A stretch of 19,889 nucleotides of DNA, from positions 1 through 19,889 of the forward strand of contig JAPKAJ010000009.1 in assembly GCA_028825345.1 (NCBI GenBank), written 5' to 3'. The notes beneath the pieces were generated by a model. It saw only the letters and a program-made list of their open reading frames with translations. It was not told the origin of the DNA and made no database searches. Below are positions 1-6,608 of the stretch, piece by piece. Both the position numbers and the translations under genes were made by a program. Numbering within the stretch: the stretch's first letter is position 1; every line of letters starts with the position of its first letter. The DNA comes from Arenicellales bacterium (GTDB lineage: Bacteria > Pseudomonadota > Gammaproteobacteria > Arenicellales > UBA868).

Positions 1-2
1 AT

Positions 3-371
3 CTTTTTGGTGGCCGTGGCGGCATTCCAAGTCGTGCGATTTCCTGTGATCGCAAATGGCTTTCACAGTTGCAGCGTTGCCTGTCGCCGACCGGAGTACT
101 CAGTATCAATTTTGCCGACCACGACGAGTTGAAGAAATCTGCGGTCCCAGCAATGCTGGGGCGTAACAGCCCTGTTAAGAGTGCATTCAGTTTGCGCTGT
201 CCGGCAACAGAGAACGTCATTGCAGCGCTATTGCCTTACGCGGCACAAAGTGCCGACCTGCGCGCCCACCTGAATGCAACGCCGATGCTGGCAGCACAAC
301 TGCAAAGTGGGGGATTACGCTACCAGGCCCGCACTCTTACATCGGCGTCATATGTCGCACCCCAAATGTAG
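3..371 (+). CDS. Spermidine synthase-like protein, C-terminal part (5' end outside window)
   Basis: The reading frame is open from the first complete codon of the window to TAG at 369-371, so this is the tail of a longer gene. The visible part begins LFGGRGGIPSRA, followed by a helix and then LSPTGVLSINF. This matches the Rossmann-fold pattern of polyamine aminopropyltransferase-like (spermidine synthase superfamily) proteins, in which an acidic D-x-F/Y strand precedes 'L-x-P-x-G-V-L-x-x-N'. The AdoMet-binding half lies upstream and cannot be seen, so true spermidine synthesis cannot be told apart from the many orphan synthase-like methyltransferase-fold proteins. The family call rests on this one pattern. 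About 100 bp separates it from the next gene on the same strand. Confidence 0.55.
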   Translation, partial: LFGGRGGIPSRAISCDRKWLSQLQRCLSPTGVLSINFADHDELKKSAVPAMLGRNSPVKSAFSLRCPATENVIAALLPYAAQSADLRAHLNATPMLAAQLQSGGLRYQARTLTSASYVAPQM

Positions 372-469
372 CCCGGGCACGGTGGTGCGGTTAGACTCTC
401 CCTGAACTCGCCTTCTTTTATGCTTTGCCCGGTATATGGCCAAGCAACCTGCAAAACGGAAAACCCATC

Positions 470-1270
470 ATGAGTACCGACACTACTACCCGGAATATGG
501 CGCTCTTTTGTGATTTTGAGAACATTGCCCTGGGTGTACGCGATTTTACCGATCAGAAATTTGACATGAAGGCAGTGCTTGAGCGGCTGCTGCTCAAGGG
601 TAATATTGTGGTCAAAAAGGCCTATTCGGACTGGGATCGTTATCAGAGCTTTAAGGCGGCGATGCACGAAGCCGCGTTTGAGCTCATTGAGATTCCGCAC
701 GTGCGCCAATCTGGCAAGAACTCTGCCGATATACGTATGGTCGTTGATGCGCTGGACCTTTGCTACACCAAGTCCCATGTCGATTGTTTCGTGGTGCTAA
801 GCGGCGACTCTGATTTTTCACCGCTGGTGAGCAAGCTGCGCGAGAACAATAAGTACGTTATCGGTGTGGGGGTCAAGAACTCGACTTCTGATCTGTTGAC
901 GGCTAATTGCGACGAGTTCATTTTTTACGATGACCTGGTACGCTCCAAGCGCCCGACTCGAAAGAAAAAGGCCAAGGCCACCGCATCCAAAAAGAAATCT
1001 GGGTTGAGCGAGGACGAGAAGCGCAGCCAGGATGCCATCGATATGGTCATGGCAACGCTGGAGGATCTTTTTGAAGAGCGTGGTGATACGGACAAGGTCT
1101 GGGGTTCGATGGTCAAGCAGACACTAAAACGTCGCCAGCCCGGATTCAGCGAGCGTTATCATGGCTTCCAGTCGTTTGCTGCCTTACTTGAAGAAGCCGC
1201 CAGCCGCGGCCTGTTGCAGTTACAGCACGATGAGAAGTCCGGCGGCTACATCATTACTCGCGCCCCATAG
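470..1270 (+). CDS. NYN domain (PIN-like) protein with C-terminal OST-HTH/LOTUS domain
   Basis: A 266-residue cytoplasmic protein. Residues about 8-155 form a NYN domain, the PIN-like nuclease fold. Its acidic residues are D15 in CDFEN, D87 in NSADIRMVVDA, and D113/D115 in SGDSDF. A lysine/arginine-rich linker (about 158-177) joins it to a C-terminal OST-HTH (LOTUS) domain (about 185-264), a fold associated with RNA binding. Family knowledge suggests a metal-dependent ribonuclease or RNA-binding role; the substrate is unknown. An in-frame TTG at 425 would extend it, but homology begins just after the ATG at 470, so I use that ATG, although its ribosome binding site is weak. All predicted metal-binding acids are present, so it looks intact. 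Confidence 0.85.
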   Translation: MSTDTTTRNMALFCDFENIALGVRDFTDQKFDMKAVLERLLLKGNIVVKKAYSDWDRYQSFKAAMHEAAFELIEIPHVRQSGKNSADIRMVVDALDLCYTKSHVDCFVVLSGDSDFSPLVSKLRENNKYVIGVGVKNSTSDLLTANCDEFIFYDDLVRSKRPTRKKKAKATASKKKSGLSEDEKRSQDAIDMVMATLEDLFEERGDTDKVWGSMVKQTLKRRQPGFSERYHGFQSFAALLEEAASRGLLQLQHDEKSGGYIITRAP

Positions 1271-1303
1271 GGCAGACAGCGACTTTGCTTAAGCTTTGAA
1301 GCT

Positions 1304-1552
1304 ATGCAGGGTATCGCACCACCTGACCCTGAAACCGAGGCCTCGGAAGAGTACTGGGCCTTGGTCTACATGCCCGGGCGCAACCGCCAGCGCTACCCGG
1401 CTAACTGCGTGCAGATAGTTGAATCTGCAAAAGCAGCGCGCGCCGGTGCGCAGCCAGCGCAGCGGCTTTTCCCGGCAAAGGTGGCGGGCCCATCCAAATC
1501 TTCGCAAGGACAGATGCTCTACTACCTGGTGGAGTGGTTATCACCCGAGTGA
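1304..1552 (+). CDS. Small hypothetical protein (82 aa)
   Basis: A short ORF from ATG 1304 to TGA 1552, 33 bp after the NYN gene and on the same strand. The product has no signal peptide or membrane segment. It has a compact, protein-like pattern: an acidic proline-rich start (PPDPETEASEEYW), a core ALVYMPGRNRQRYPANCV, an alanine-rich helix, and a C-terminal GQMLYYLVEWL strand. The aromatic and charged pattern and the codon usage look like a real small soluble protein. I recall similar short uncharacterised proteins in gammaproteobacteria but cannot name a family. The function is unknown. The position suggests co-transcription with the NYN gene, but there is no recognisable strong ribosome binding site. 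Confidence 0.6.
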   Translation: MQGIAPPDPETEASEEYWALVYMPGRNRQRYPANCVQIVESAKAARAGAQPAQRLFPAKVAGPSKSSQGQMLYYLVEWLSPE

Positions 1553-1724
1553 TTTGCCGTGGTGAGGTCGACCCTCATGCTTAATGTTTTATTTGCTTGA
1601 GTGGCGCCAGCGCGCGCTTACGACTCGACGCTGGCTATCTTGGCCAGCAGCGGGGCCAACAGGACTGGAGTACACTAATGGCTCGCGTTTAGATTGTTTT
1701 TACTCCTTAGCTGACGGGATCACC

Positions 1725-2450
1725 ATGTTTTTTCGCTCTATTCTGATTGCCCTAGGACTGCTTGGGCTTAGTACTGCTGCAGCGCAGGAATTACCCCAAG
1801 AGGTACTGGAAACCGCTGCAACCCTGATACCAGGTACCCCGCCGGATGAAATCAAGGCTACGCCTCTGCCAGGCCTGTACCAGGTCACATTCGGCCCACA
1901 GGTGGTGTATCTTTTTGCCGATGGCCGTTATTTGCTGCACGGCGATCTGATTGACTTGGATACAACCGTCAACCTGACCGAAGAGGCTAGACAAACCGGG
2001 CGTCGCAGCGCAATTGAAGATCTGGACGAGGCGGGGATGGTGGTTTTTTCCCCGGCGGAGCCAAAGAGCACGATTACCGTGTTTACCGATACCGAGTGCG
2101 GTTACTGTGTTCGTCTGCATAAGGAAGTCGATCAGTTGCTCGCCGGGGGCGTTAAGGTGCGTTATCTGGGGTATCCCCGCGCCGGCACGAAGTCATCATC
2201 TTTCGATACACTGGTATCGGTATGGTGTTCGGATAATCCCCAGCAGGCTATGACTGACGCGAAGTCAGGACGAGCGATTGAGCCGCGCATCTGTGACACG
2301 GACATCGCTCGGCATATGGAAGTGGCTGAACTGGTCGGGGTGCGCGGAACACCGACGATCGTGCTGCAAAATGGTAAAACCATTCCCGGATATGTTCCTG
2401 CTGATGAGTTAATCGGACTGGCGAACGCCGCGGCTGCCGCCATCAACTGA
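1725..2450 (+). CDS. dsbC: Thiol:disulfide interchange protein DsbC (periplasmic disulfide isomerase)
   Basis: DsbC shuffles wrong disulfides in periplasmic proteins and is kept reduced by DsbD. This 241-residue product has a signal peptide (residues 1 to about 20, ending STAAAQ), an N-terminal dimerisation domain (about 22-85), a linker, and a thioredoxin-fold domain. The active site is C125-G-Y-C128, identical to the E. coli CGYC. The cis-proline is P210 in GTPTIV. C168 and C190 match, in spacing of 22, the structural disulfide of E. coli DsbC. A longer ORF begins at 1584, but the signal peptide starts at ATG 1725, preceded by GGGA at 1716-1719. It leads a run of three thioredoxin-fold genes and is not next to recJ, its usual neighbour in enterobacteria. 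Confidence 0.93.
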   Translation: MFFRSILIALGLLGLSTAAAQELPQEVLETAATLIPGTPPDEIKATPLPGLYQVTFGPQVVYLFADGRYLLHGDLIDLDTTVNLTEEARQTGRRSAIEDLDEAGMVVFSPAEPKSTITVFTDTECGYCVRLHKEVDQLLAGGVKVRYLGYPRAGTKSSSFDTLVSVWCSDNPQQAMTDAKSGRAIEPRICDTDIARHMEVAELVGVRGTPTIVLQNGKTIPGYVPADELIGLANAAAAAIN

Positions 2451-2459
2451 TCTGGTACA

Positions 2460-3035
2460 GTGGCTGGGCGACTGACCGTAGCCGCGTTCATAGTCGCGGG
2501 ATTTATTGCCGGTACTGCCGCTACCACCAGTATGATGGCGTCGGCCACGGGACTGGGCGATCTGTTTACGCCTGTGCCAAGCCAGCATGCATCGCCGCCC
2601 GAACTACGCCTTAAGGATCTCGATGGCCGCCCGCGTGCGTTGTCCGATTTTCTGGGAAGTGTTGTGGTAGTGAACTTCTGGGCGTCCTGGTGCATCCCAT
2701 GTGTGAAGGAATTGCCGTCGATGCAGGTGGCCCGTAACCGTCTGGCGGCAGAGCCTTTTGAACTCATCGCGGTCAACGTGGGCGAGGACGCGGGACAGGT
2801 CGCGGCTTTTCTCCAGCGTTTTGATCCTCCGCTCGATTTCCCGGTACTGCTGGATGAGAACATGGTCGTGACCAAGCAATGGAAAGTCCGAGCTTTGCCG
2901 ACCAGTTATATCGTCGATCGCTCTGGTCGGGCACGCTATATCGCAACGGGCGCCAGGAATTTTGACGCCCCTGAAGTATTTCGCGCGATCAGGGCTCTGA
3001 TAGCCGAGCATTCCACGACCGAACAGGATGGCTGA
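2460..3035 (+). CDS. TlpA/ResA-like thioredoxin-fold protein
   Basis: A 191-residue secreted or membrane-anchored thiol-disulfide oxidoreductase. An N-terminal hydrophobic stretch (about 5-27) serves as a signal peptide or anchor. A linker follows, then an AhpC/TSA-Redoxin-type domain starting near PPELRLKDLDG. The redox motif is W-C78-I-P-C81 in FWASWCIPCVKELP, and the cis-Pro region is RALPTSYIVDRSGR. Such proteins reduce specific periplasmic partners, such as cytochrome c or copper-site thiols. The partner cannot be read from the sequence. The start is GTG 2460, 9 bp after the dsbC stop, with no good Shine-Dalgarno, so it probably depends on dsbC translation. The next ATG would remove the anchor. 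Confidence 0.88.
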   Translation: MAGRLTVAAFIVAGFIAGTAATTSMMASATGLGDLFTPVPSQHASPPELRLKDLDGRPRALSDFLGSVVVVNFWASWCIPCVKELPSMQVARNRLAAEPFELIAVNVGEDAGQVAAFLQRFDPPLDFPVLLDENMVVTKQWKVRALPTSYIVDRSGRARYIATGARNFDAPEVFRAIRALIAEHSTTEQDG

Positions 3036-3122
3036 GATCGCGCTGATCATCACGGCGGGCCGGCAGTTTTATCTGCCCAGGGGCGTACGCTGTACCGGAC
3101 GCTTAGCGGCTTTTGTGCTGAT

Positions 3123-3653
3123 ATGAAATCACTTCGTTATCTTGTACCGCTTGCGGTTTTCCTCGTGATCAGTGCGTTTTTGGCAGTAGGCCTGACGCTC
3201 GATCCCCGTGAGGTGCCCTCGCCGTTGATTGGTAAACCGGCACCGGCCTTCGAGTTGCCACGTTTGCTGGCTATGGATGATTCAGTGGGTAGCGCAGATC
3301 TGCGCAGTGAGGTCTGGCTGCTGAATGTATGGGCGTCCTGGTGTGTGGCTTGTCGCGCTGAGCACCCTTTGCTCAATGAACTCGCGGCGCAGGACCTGGT
3401 TACCCTGGTTGGCCTGAACTACAAGGATACCCCGGCGGATGCCCGGGCCTGGCTTCGCCAGTTGGGCAATCCTTACCACATGATTGCGGTCGATGGGCAA
3501 GGCGAGGTGGGAATCGACTGGGGGGTTTATGGAGTGCCCGAGACCTTCGTTATAGACCGTGAGGGGGTGATCCGCTACAAGCATATTGGCCCGCTTGACC
3601 GCAAAGTGTTACAGGAAGTCATCGTGCCGTTGATCAGCGAATTGCGCAGCTGA
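3123..3653 (+). CDS. DsbE/CcmG-like thiol:disulfide interchange protein
   Basis: A 176-residue periplasmic thioredoxin-fold protein with an N-terminal anchor (about 7-25). It then carries the family pattern PSPLIGKPAPAFELP, the redox site W-C74-V-A-C77 in WASWCVACRAEHP, the insert region GLNYKDTPADARAWL and the cis-Pro segment YGVPETFVID. These are hallmarks of DsbE/CcmG, which reduces apocytochrome c or the CcmH partner during haem attachment in the Ccm (system I) pathway. No ccmA-F or ccmH gene lies nearby, so this copy is detached from a ccm operon, either because the pathway is split or because it is a paralogue with another client. It starts at ATG 3123, 87 bp after the TlpA-like gene. 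Confidence 0.88.
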   Translation: MKSLRYLVPLAVFLVISAFLAVGLTLDPREVPSPLIGKPAPAFELPRLLAMDDSVGSADLRSEVWLLNVWASWCVACRAEHPLLNELAAQDLVTLVGLNYKDTPADARAWLRQLGNPYHMIAVDGQGEVGIDWGVYGVPETFVIDREGVIRYKHIGPLDRKVLQEVIVPLISELRS

Positions 3654-3683
3654 GGTTTTCTCGCAGTGATAAACAATCGCGTA

Positions 3684-3692
3684 TGCGATAAT
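3684..3692 (+). promoter_or_regulatory. Possible extended -10 element before hisG
   Basis: The sequence TGCGATAAT gives a TGn extension followed by GATAAT, five of six matches to the sigma-70 -10 box. It lies about 35 bp before the hisG ATG. I see no good -35 hexamer at 16-18 bp, as can happen with extended -10 promoters. This is a sequence match only. Confidence 0.3.
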
Positions 3693-3727
3693 CCGCCGCC
3701 CTTTTTCCCGGATATCAGGATCTTTCC

Positions 3728-4600
3728 ATGAATCAGTTGAAACTGGGTGTACCCAAAGGGAGTCTTGAGCAAGCCACCATCTCGCTGTTTAAGCAGGCCG
3801 GTTGGAACATCCGGTCGGGGTCTCGCAACTATTTTCCCAGTATTGATGACCCAGAGATCTCGTGCGCGCTGGTGCGATCACAGGAGATGGCGACCTACGT
3901 GGCCAAGGGCACCTTGGATCTGGGCCTGACAGGACTGGACTGGATTCTCGAGACTGGCGCGAAGGTTGAGGAGGTCTGCGACCTTGTTTATTCCAAGAGT
4001 TCTGACCAGCCTTGCCGCTGGGTATTGGTGGTGGCGCAGGATTCACCAATCCAGTCGATCGAGGATCTACAGGGCAAGCGGGTTGCCACCGAGCTCGTGA
4101 ACTTCACCCGCTCTTATCTTGCTGAGCGGGGCATTGAGTGTGAGGTCGAGTTTTCCTGGGGAGCGACCGAAGCCAAGGCGGTTGAGGGGCTGGTGGACGC
4201 AGTCGTGGAGATCACTGAGACCGGTAGCACTATCCGTGCGCACGGGCTGCGCATTGTTTGCGACCTGTTGCATACGCATACCCGCCTGATTGCCCACCCG
4301 GATGCAATGGCTGATCCGTGGAAGCGACGCAAGATCGAGCATATTGCGCTGCTGCTGCAGGCTTCGCTGGCGGCGCACCAGAAGGTGGCGCTAAAAATGA
4401 ATGCACCGCGGGACAGGCTCGACGAAATTCTTCAGTTACTGCCCAGTTTGCATGCGCCTACGGTCAGCGCCCTTTCCGATGAGCAGTGGGTGGCGCTTGA
4501 GACGGTGGTGGATCGCGAAAGTGTGCGTTCGTTGATTCCGGCGCTACGCGAGCATGGAGCAGAGGGGATTCTCGAGTACGAACTGCGCAAGATTATCTGA
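3728..4600 (+). CDS. hisG: ATP phosphoribosyltransferase HisG, long form
   Basis: HisG catalyses the first step of histidine synthesis: ATP plus PRPP gives phosphoribosyl-ATP. The 290 residues include the opening LKLGVPKGSLEQATI, the catalytic domains (about 1-205), and a C-terminal ACT-like regulatory domain (about 210-290) that usually allows histidine feedback inhibition without HisZ. The PRPP-binding loop reads VVEITETGSTIRAHGL, with Glu161 where the usual HisG pattern has Asp. The C-terminal segments KMNAPRDRLDEIL and RSLIPALREHGAEGI resemble, from memory, the long HisG of deltaproteobacteria and similar groups more than the E. coli enzyme. An AGGA ribosome site at 3717-3720 supports the ATG at 3728. 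No other his gene is in the window, so hisG is detached from the pathway cluster. Confidence 0.94.
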   Translation: MNQLKLGVPKGSLEQATISLFKQAGWNIRSGSRNYFPSIDDPEISCALVRSQEMATYVAKGTLDLGLTGLDWILETGAKVEEVCDLVYSKSSDQPCRWVLVVAQDSPIQSIEDLQGKRVATELVNFTRSYLAERGIECEVEFSWGATEAKAVEGLVDAVVEITETGSTIRAHGLRIVCDLLHTHTRLIAHPDAMADPWKRRKIEHIALLLQASLAAHQKVALKMNAPRDRLDEILQLLPSLHAPTVSALSDEQWVALETVVDRESVRSLIPALREHGAEGILEYELRKII

Positions 4601-4652
4601 GCTGGGGAATGACCCCAAGCGGGGATCTCAGGCAACAACCGGGAGTAAGAAG

Positions 4653-5267
4653 ATGTTTATCAATTTTGGGGATATGACGCCCCAACAGATTTATTTCACG
4701 TTGACCCAGACAGTCATTCCACGCCCCATTGCCTGGGTGCTGTCGGAAAATGCCAATGCCAGTTTCAACCTGGCGCCTTTTTCCTATTTCAATGCGATCT
4801 CAAGCAACCCCCCGCTGATGATGATTTCAGCCGGCATGAAGCCCGAGGGTGGCGCCAAGGAGACCCGGGACAACATTCGTGATCGGCACGACTTTGTGAT
4901 CCACATTGTTAGCCTGGATCAGTTGGATGCCATGAATGCTTCGTCAGCCAACTTGCCCCCGGGCGAGTCCGAAGTGGTAAAGCTTGGGCTCGAGACGACG
5001 GAGTTAGAGGGGTCGCGGTTGCCGCGTCTTGCCAGCGCACGGGTCGCATTCGCCTGCAGCCTTTACGATATTCAATACATTGGCCCCGACCCCCAGTCGC
5101 TGATATTGGGCGAAGTTCACGGTGTTTTCGTTGATGATTCAGTCATTGGCGAAGACGCCAAGGGTCGAGTCAAATTTCTTGCTGACAAAATCAATCCAAT
5201 CGGCCGGCTGGGAGGAAGTGAATACGTGAGTTTTGGTGAGTTGCTGAGTCGGCGCCGCCCTGACTGA
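4653..5267 (+). CDS. Flavin reductase-like (FMN-binding) family protein
   Basis: A 204-residue cytoplasmic protein of the flavin reductase-like domain family (DIM6/NTAB type), which has a split-barrel FMN-binding fold. The N-terminal region shows the family pattern VIPRPIAWVLSE, then NLAPFSYFNAISSNPPLMM, then KETRDNI. The middle region ACSLYDIQYIG and the strand ILGEVHGVFVDDSV complete the barrel. Members bind FMN and either supply reduced flavin or act as oxidoreductases of unknown substrate. The ORF can be extended to 4554 inside hisG, but ATG 4653 has a GGGAG site seven bases upstream and matches the family start. It follows hisG by 52 bp on the same strand and meets the fructosamine kinase gene tail to tail with only 9 bp between stops. 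Confidence 0.85.
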   Translation: MFINFGDMTPQQIYFTLTQTVIPRPIAWVLSENANASFNLAPFSYFNAISSNPPLMMISAGMKPEGGAKETRDNIRDRHDFVIHIVSLDQLDAMNASSANLPPGESEVVKLGLETTELEGSRLPRLASARVAFACSLYDIQYIGPDPQSLILGEVHGVFVDDSVIGEDAKGRVKFLADKINPIGRLGGSEYVSFGELLSRRRPD

Positions 5268-5276
5268 GCGTCTTGC

Positions 5277-6161
5277 TTAGCGCACCTCGGCCAGCAGGCG
5301 GAGGATCAGTTGCTCGGATTGGGGCAGGTAACTGGCGCCAAACAGGTTAAAGTGGTTGAGTACGTGATACAGATTGTAAAGGTTGCGGCGCGTGCCATAG
5401 CCGGCATCGAGTGGCCAGGCATCACTATTGGCGCTGTAGAAGCTTGGCCCAAACCCCCAAAAAAGCTCTGTCATCGCCAGATCGGCTTCGCGGTCACCAA
5501 AATAAACGGCCGGATCGAACACCACTGCAGAGTCGTCGGCCAGGGTGCCCCAGTTACCGGCCCAAAGATCTCCGTGTAGTAGTGACGGAGTGGGCGAATA
5601 GCCGTTGAAAAAAGCATCGCAAGATTCCAGCAACCTTTCGCCGGATTTTGCCAGGACTTTGCCACTGGCAGTTGACGTCGCGAGGTCCAGTTGCGGTCGT
5701 AGTCGGCAGTCGCACCAGAATCTCACCCAGTCGGTTTGGCGCCGGTTTAACTGCGTATTTCGACCGATGAAGTTGTCGTGATCCCAGCCAAAGGTTTCAT
5801 CGGTGATGCGATGCTGGCAGGCCAGTTGAAGGCCCAGTTGCGCCGCACTGTGGTCAGTTGCCGGGGCAAAGCGTAGTCGCTCGAGCACTATATAAGACCA
5901 AGAACCAGCGAGGCCGCTGACGATGACCCGCGGCACCGTGAGTGCGTTAACTTTTCGCAGCGCTTCAAGTCCCTCAACTTCAGCAGCAAGACGCTGAACT
6001 GCGTCAGCGGCAGCGCGCTTGATAAAGTATTCTTCGTGCCCATCGCTGATAATCTGAGTATCACTAACTTTGTCGCTGCCGATGGGCCTTAGGTGCGCAC
6101 CGCTAAACTTTGTACCGGTGGCTTTGCTGATCGCATCAAAGATGCAGTCCCAGTTCTTCAT
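5277..6161 (-). CDS. Fructosamine/ketosamine-3-kinase family protein
   Basis: A 294-residue kinase-fold protein of the fructosamine kinase family. Members phosphorylate sugars attached to amines, either glycated proteins or free ribulosamine/erythrulosamine adducts, so that the adduct breaks down: a protein-repair function. Visible features are the Lys region EEYFIKRA (K48), an HRITDETFGWDHDNFIGRN segment typical of the family, the catalytic loop HGDLWAGN (residues 196-203, D198 as base) and the metal-binding FDPAVYFGDREAD (D216 onward). The length is as expected, and nothing is broken. The start at 6161 (ATG on the minus strand) matches the family N-terminus. The gene is alone on its strand between converging and diverging neighbours, and its upstream region carries TGATCA palindromes. 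Confidence 0.9.
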   Translation of the reverse strand: MKNWDCIFDAISKATGTKFSGAHLRPIGSDKVSDTQIISDGHEEYFIKRAAADAVQRLAAEVEGLEALRKVNALTVPRVIVSGLAGSWSYIVLERLRFAPATDHSAAQLGLQLACQHRITDETFGWDHDNFIGRNTQLNRRQTDWVRFWCDCRLRPQLDLATSTASGKVLAKSGERLLESCDAFFNGYSPTPSLLHGDLWAGNWGTLADDSAVVFDPAVYFGDREADLAMTELFWGFGPSFYSANSDAWPLDAGYGTRRNLYNLYHVLNHFNLFGASYLPQSEQLILRLLAEVR

Positions 6162-6164
6162 ATG

Positions 6165-6252
6165 TGATCATTCCATGGTGGTTGTTTTGCAGCAGGACAT
6201 AGGTTGATCATTTGTTGTGAGCGCTCAAGTCTTTTACCTAAATGTATGATCA
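6165..6252. repeat. Three TGATCA palindromes at 40- and 42-bp intervals
   Basis: TGATCA occurs at 6165-6170, 6205-6210 and 6247-6252, followed by TT, TT and AT. Intervals of 40 and 42 bp are close to four helical turns, so the sites would lie on about the same face of the DNA. The first sits just upstream of the fructosamine kinase start codon. They could be operator sites or GATC methylation sites. No regulator can be named. Confidence 0.4.
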
Positions 6253-6405
6253 ATAAAGAGCATAAGCACCTGCTAATGTATCTAGTCAGGCACTTTTTGT
6301 GCACACCTTCAGGGTTGTTCGCAATATTGTGCACCGCGCTCAGGGGCATAGTGACAAAGGTCAGGTCAGTTATCCTAAATGACTGAAATACCGCTCAAAT
6401 TTACC

Positions 6406-6422
6406 TGCCTAAAAAATAGGCA
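6406..6422. repeat. Perfect 6-bp inverted repeat with five-A loop
   Basis: TGCCTA (6406-6411) and TAGGCA (6417-6422) are exact inverted copies around AAAAA. No T-run follows, so it is not a typical terminator. It may be an operator or a structural element in the intergenic region. Confidence 0.4.
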
Positions 6423-6484
6423 ATTGAATAAACCCCGGATCCGTCGGTTAGGATTGGCCCGGTCTCATGAACTTGTACACAAAG

Positions 6485-6493
6485 TTATCCACA
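6485..6493 (+). promoter_or_regulatory. DnaA box (TTATCCACA) upstream of priA
   Basis: An exact match to the consensus high-affinity DnaA box. A second copy in the opposite direction, TGTGGGCAA (6499-6507, 7 of 9), lies five bases away, and TTGTACACA (6473-6481, 7 of 9) lies four bases on the other side. Together they make a 35-bp group of DnaA-like sites about 115 bp before the priA start. This may allow DnaA control of priA. It could also belong to a weak origin-like element, but the classical array of boxes and 13-mer unwinding repeats is not evident. Confidence 0.5.
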
Positions 6494-6569
6494 GAGATTG
6501 TGGGCAACCTTGAATCTCCCTGTGCCCTCAATTATTTATGAGCGATTACTTGTGTGTGACAAAAAGTCT

Positions 6570-6602
6570 ACCGCCTAACTTGGGCAGGTTAGATCAGGCG
6601 GT
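6570..6602 (+). promoter_or_regulatory. Leader hairpin covering the priA ribosome binding site
   Basis: ACCGCCT (6570-6576) pairs with AGGCGGT (6596-6602), and AACTT (6577-6581) pairs with AGGTT (6586-6590) around a GGGC loop. This gives a 12-bp stem with one G-U pair and a 5-nt bulge (6591-6595). The AGGCGG at 6596-6601 is the only good Shine-Dalgarno for priA, seven bases before its TTG start, and it lies fully inside the 3' arm. A folded leader would therefore hide the ribosome site. Confidence 0.55.
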
Positions 6603-6608
6603 GCAACG

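Larger units (their letters stand above)
6162..6608. other. 447-bp gene-free divergent intergenic region (fructosamine kinase / priA)
   Basis: This gap separates two divergently oriented genes, so it should hold promoters for both. It is clearly AT-richer than its surroundings; two 60-base samples are near 35% GC. It contains three TGATCA palindromes (6165, 6205, 6247), a perfect DnaA box (6485-6493), an A-loop hairpin (6406-6422), a 10-bp palindrome TGAGCGCTCA (6218-6227) and a larger hairpin at the priA start (6570-6602). GATC occurs five times, more than chance would predict. A weak sigma-70 candidate for priA is TTGAAT at 6510 with a TATTTA-like hexamer 17 bp downstream. ORFs of about 60 codons here look non-coding. 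Confidence 0.8.

Noticed and set aside
320..778. 152-codon minus-strand ORF opposite the NYN gene
   Set aside because: It overlaps a well-supported coding region and has no recognisable domain.
2162..2875. 237-codon minus-strand ORF opposite dsbC and the TlpA-like gene
   Set aside because: Serine/alanine-rich shadow of two clear genes; no domain or ribosome site.
6204..6386. 60-codon ORF in the gap before priA
   Set aside because: AT-rich chance ORF across palindromes and DnaA-like sites; no family pattern.
6162..6608. Calling the gap the replication origin
   Set aside because: Only one perfect DnaA box, no clear AT-rich 13-mer repeats, and no dnaA, gidA or parAB next to it. Kept as a finding to test, not a feature call.
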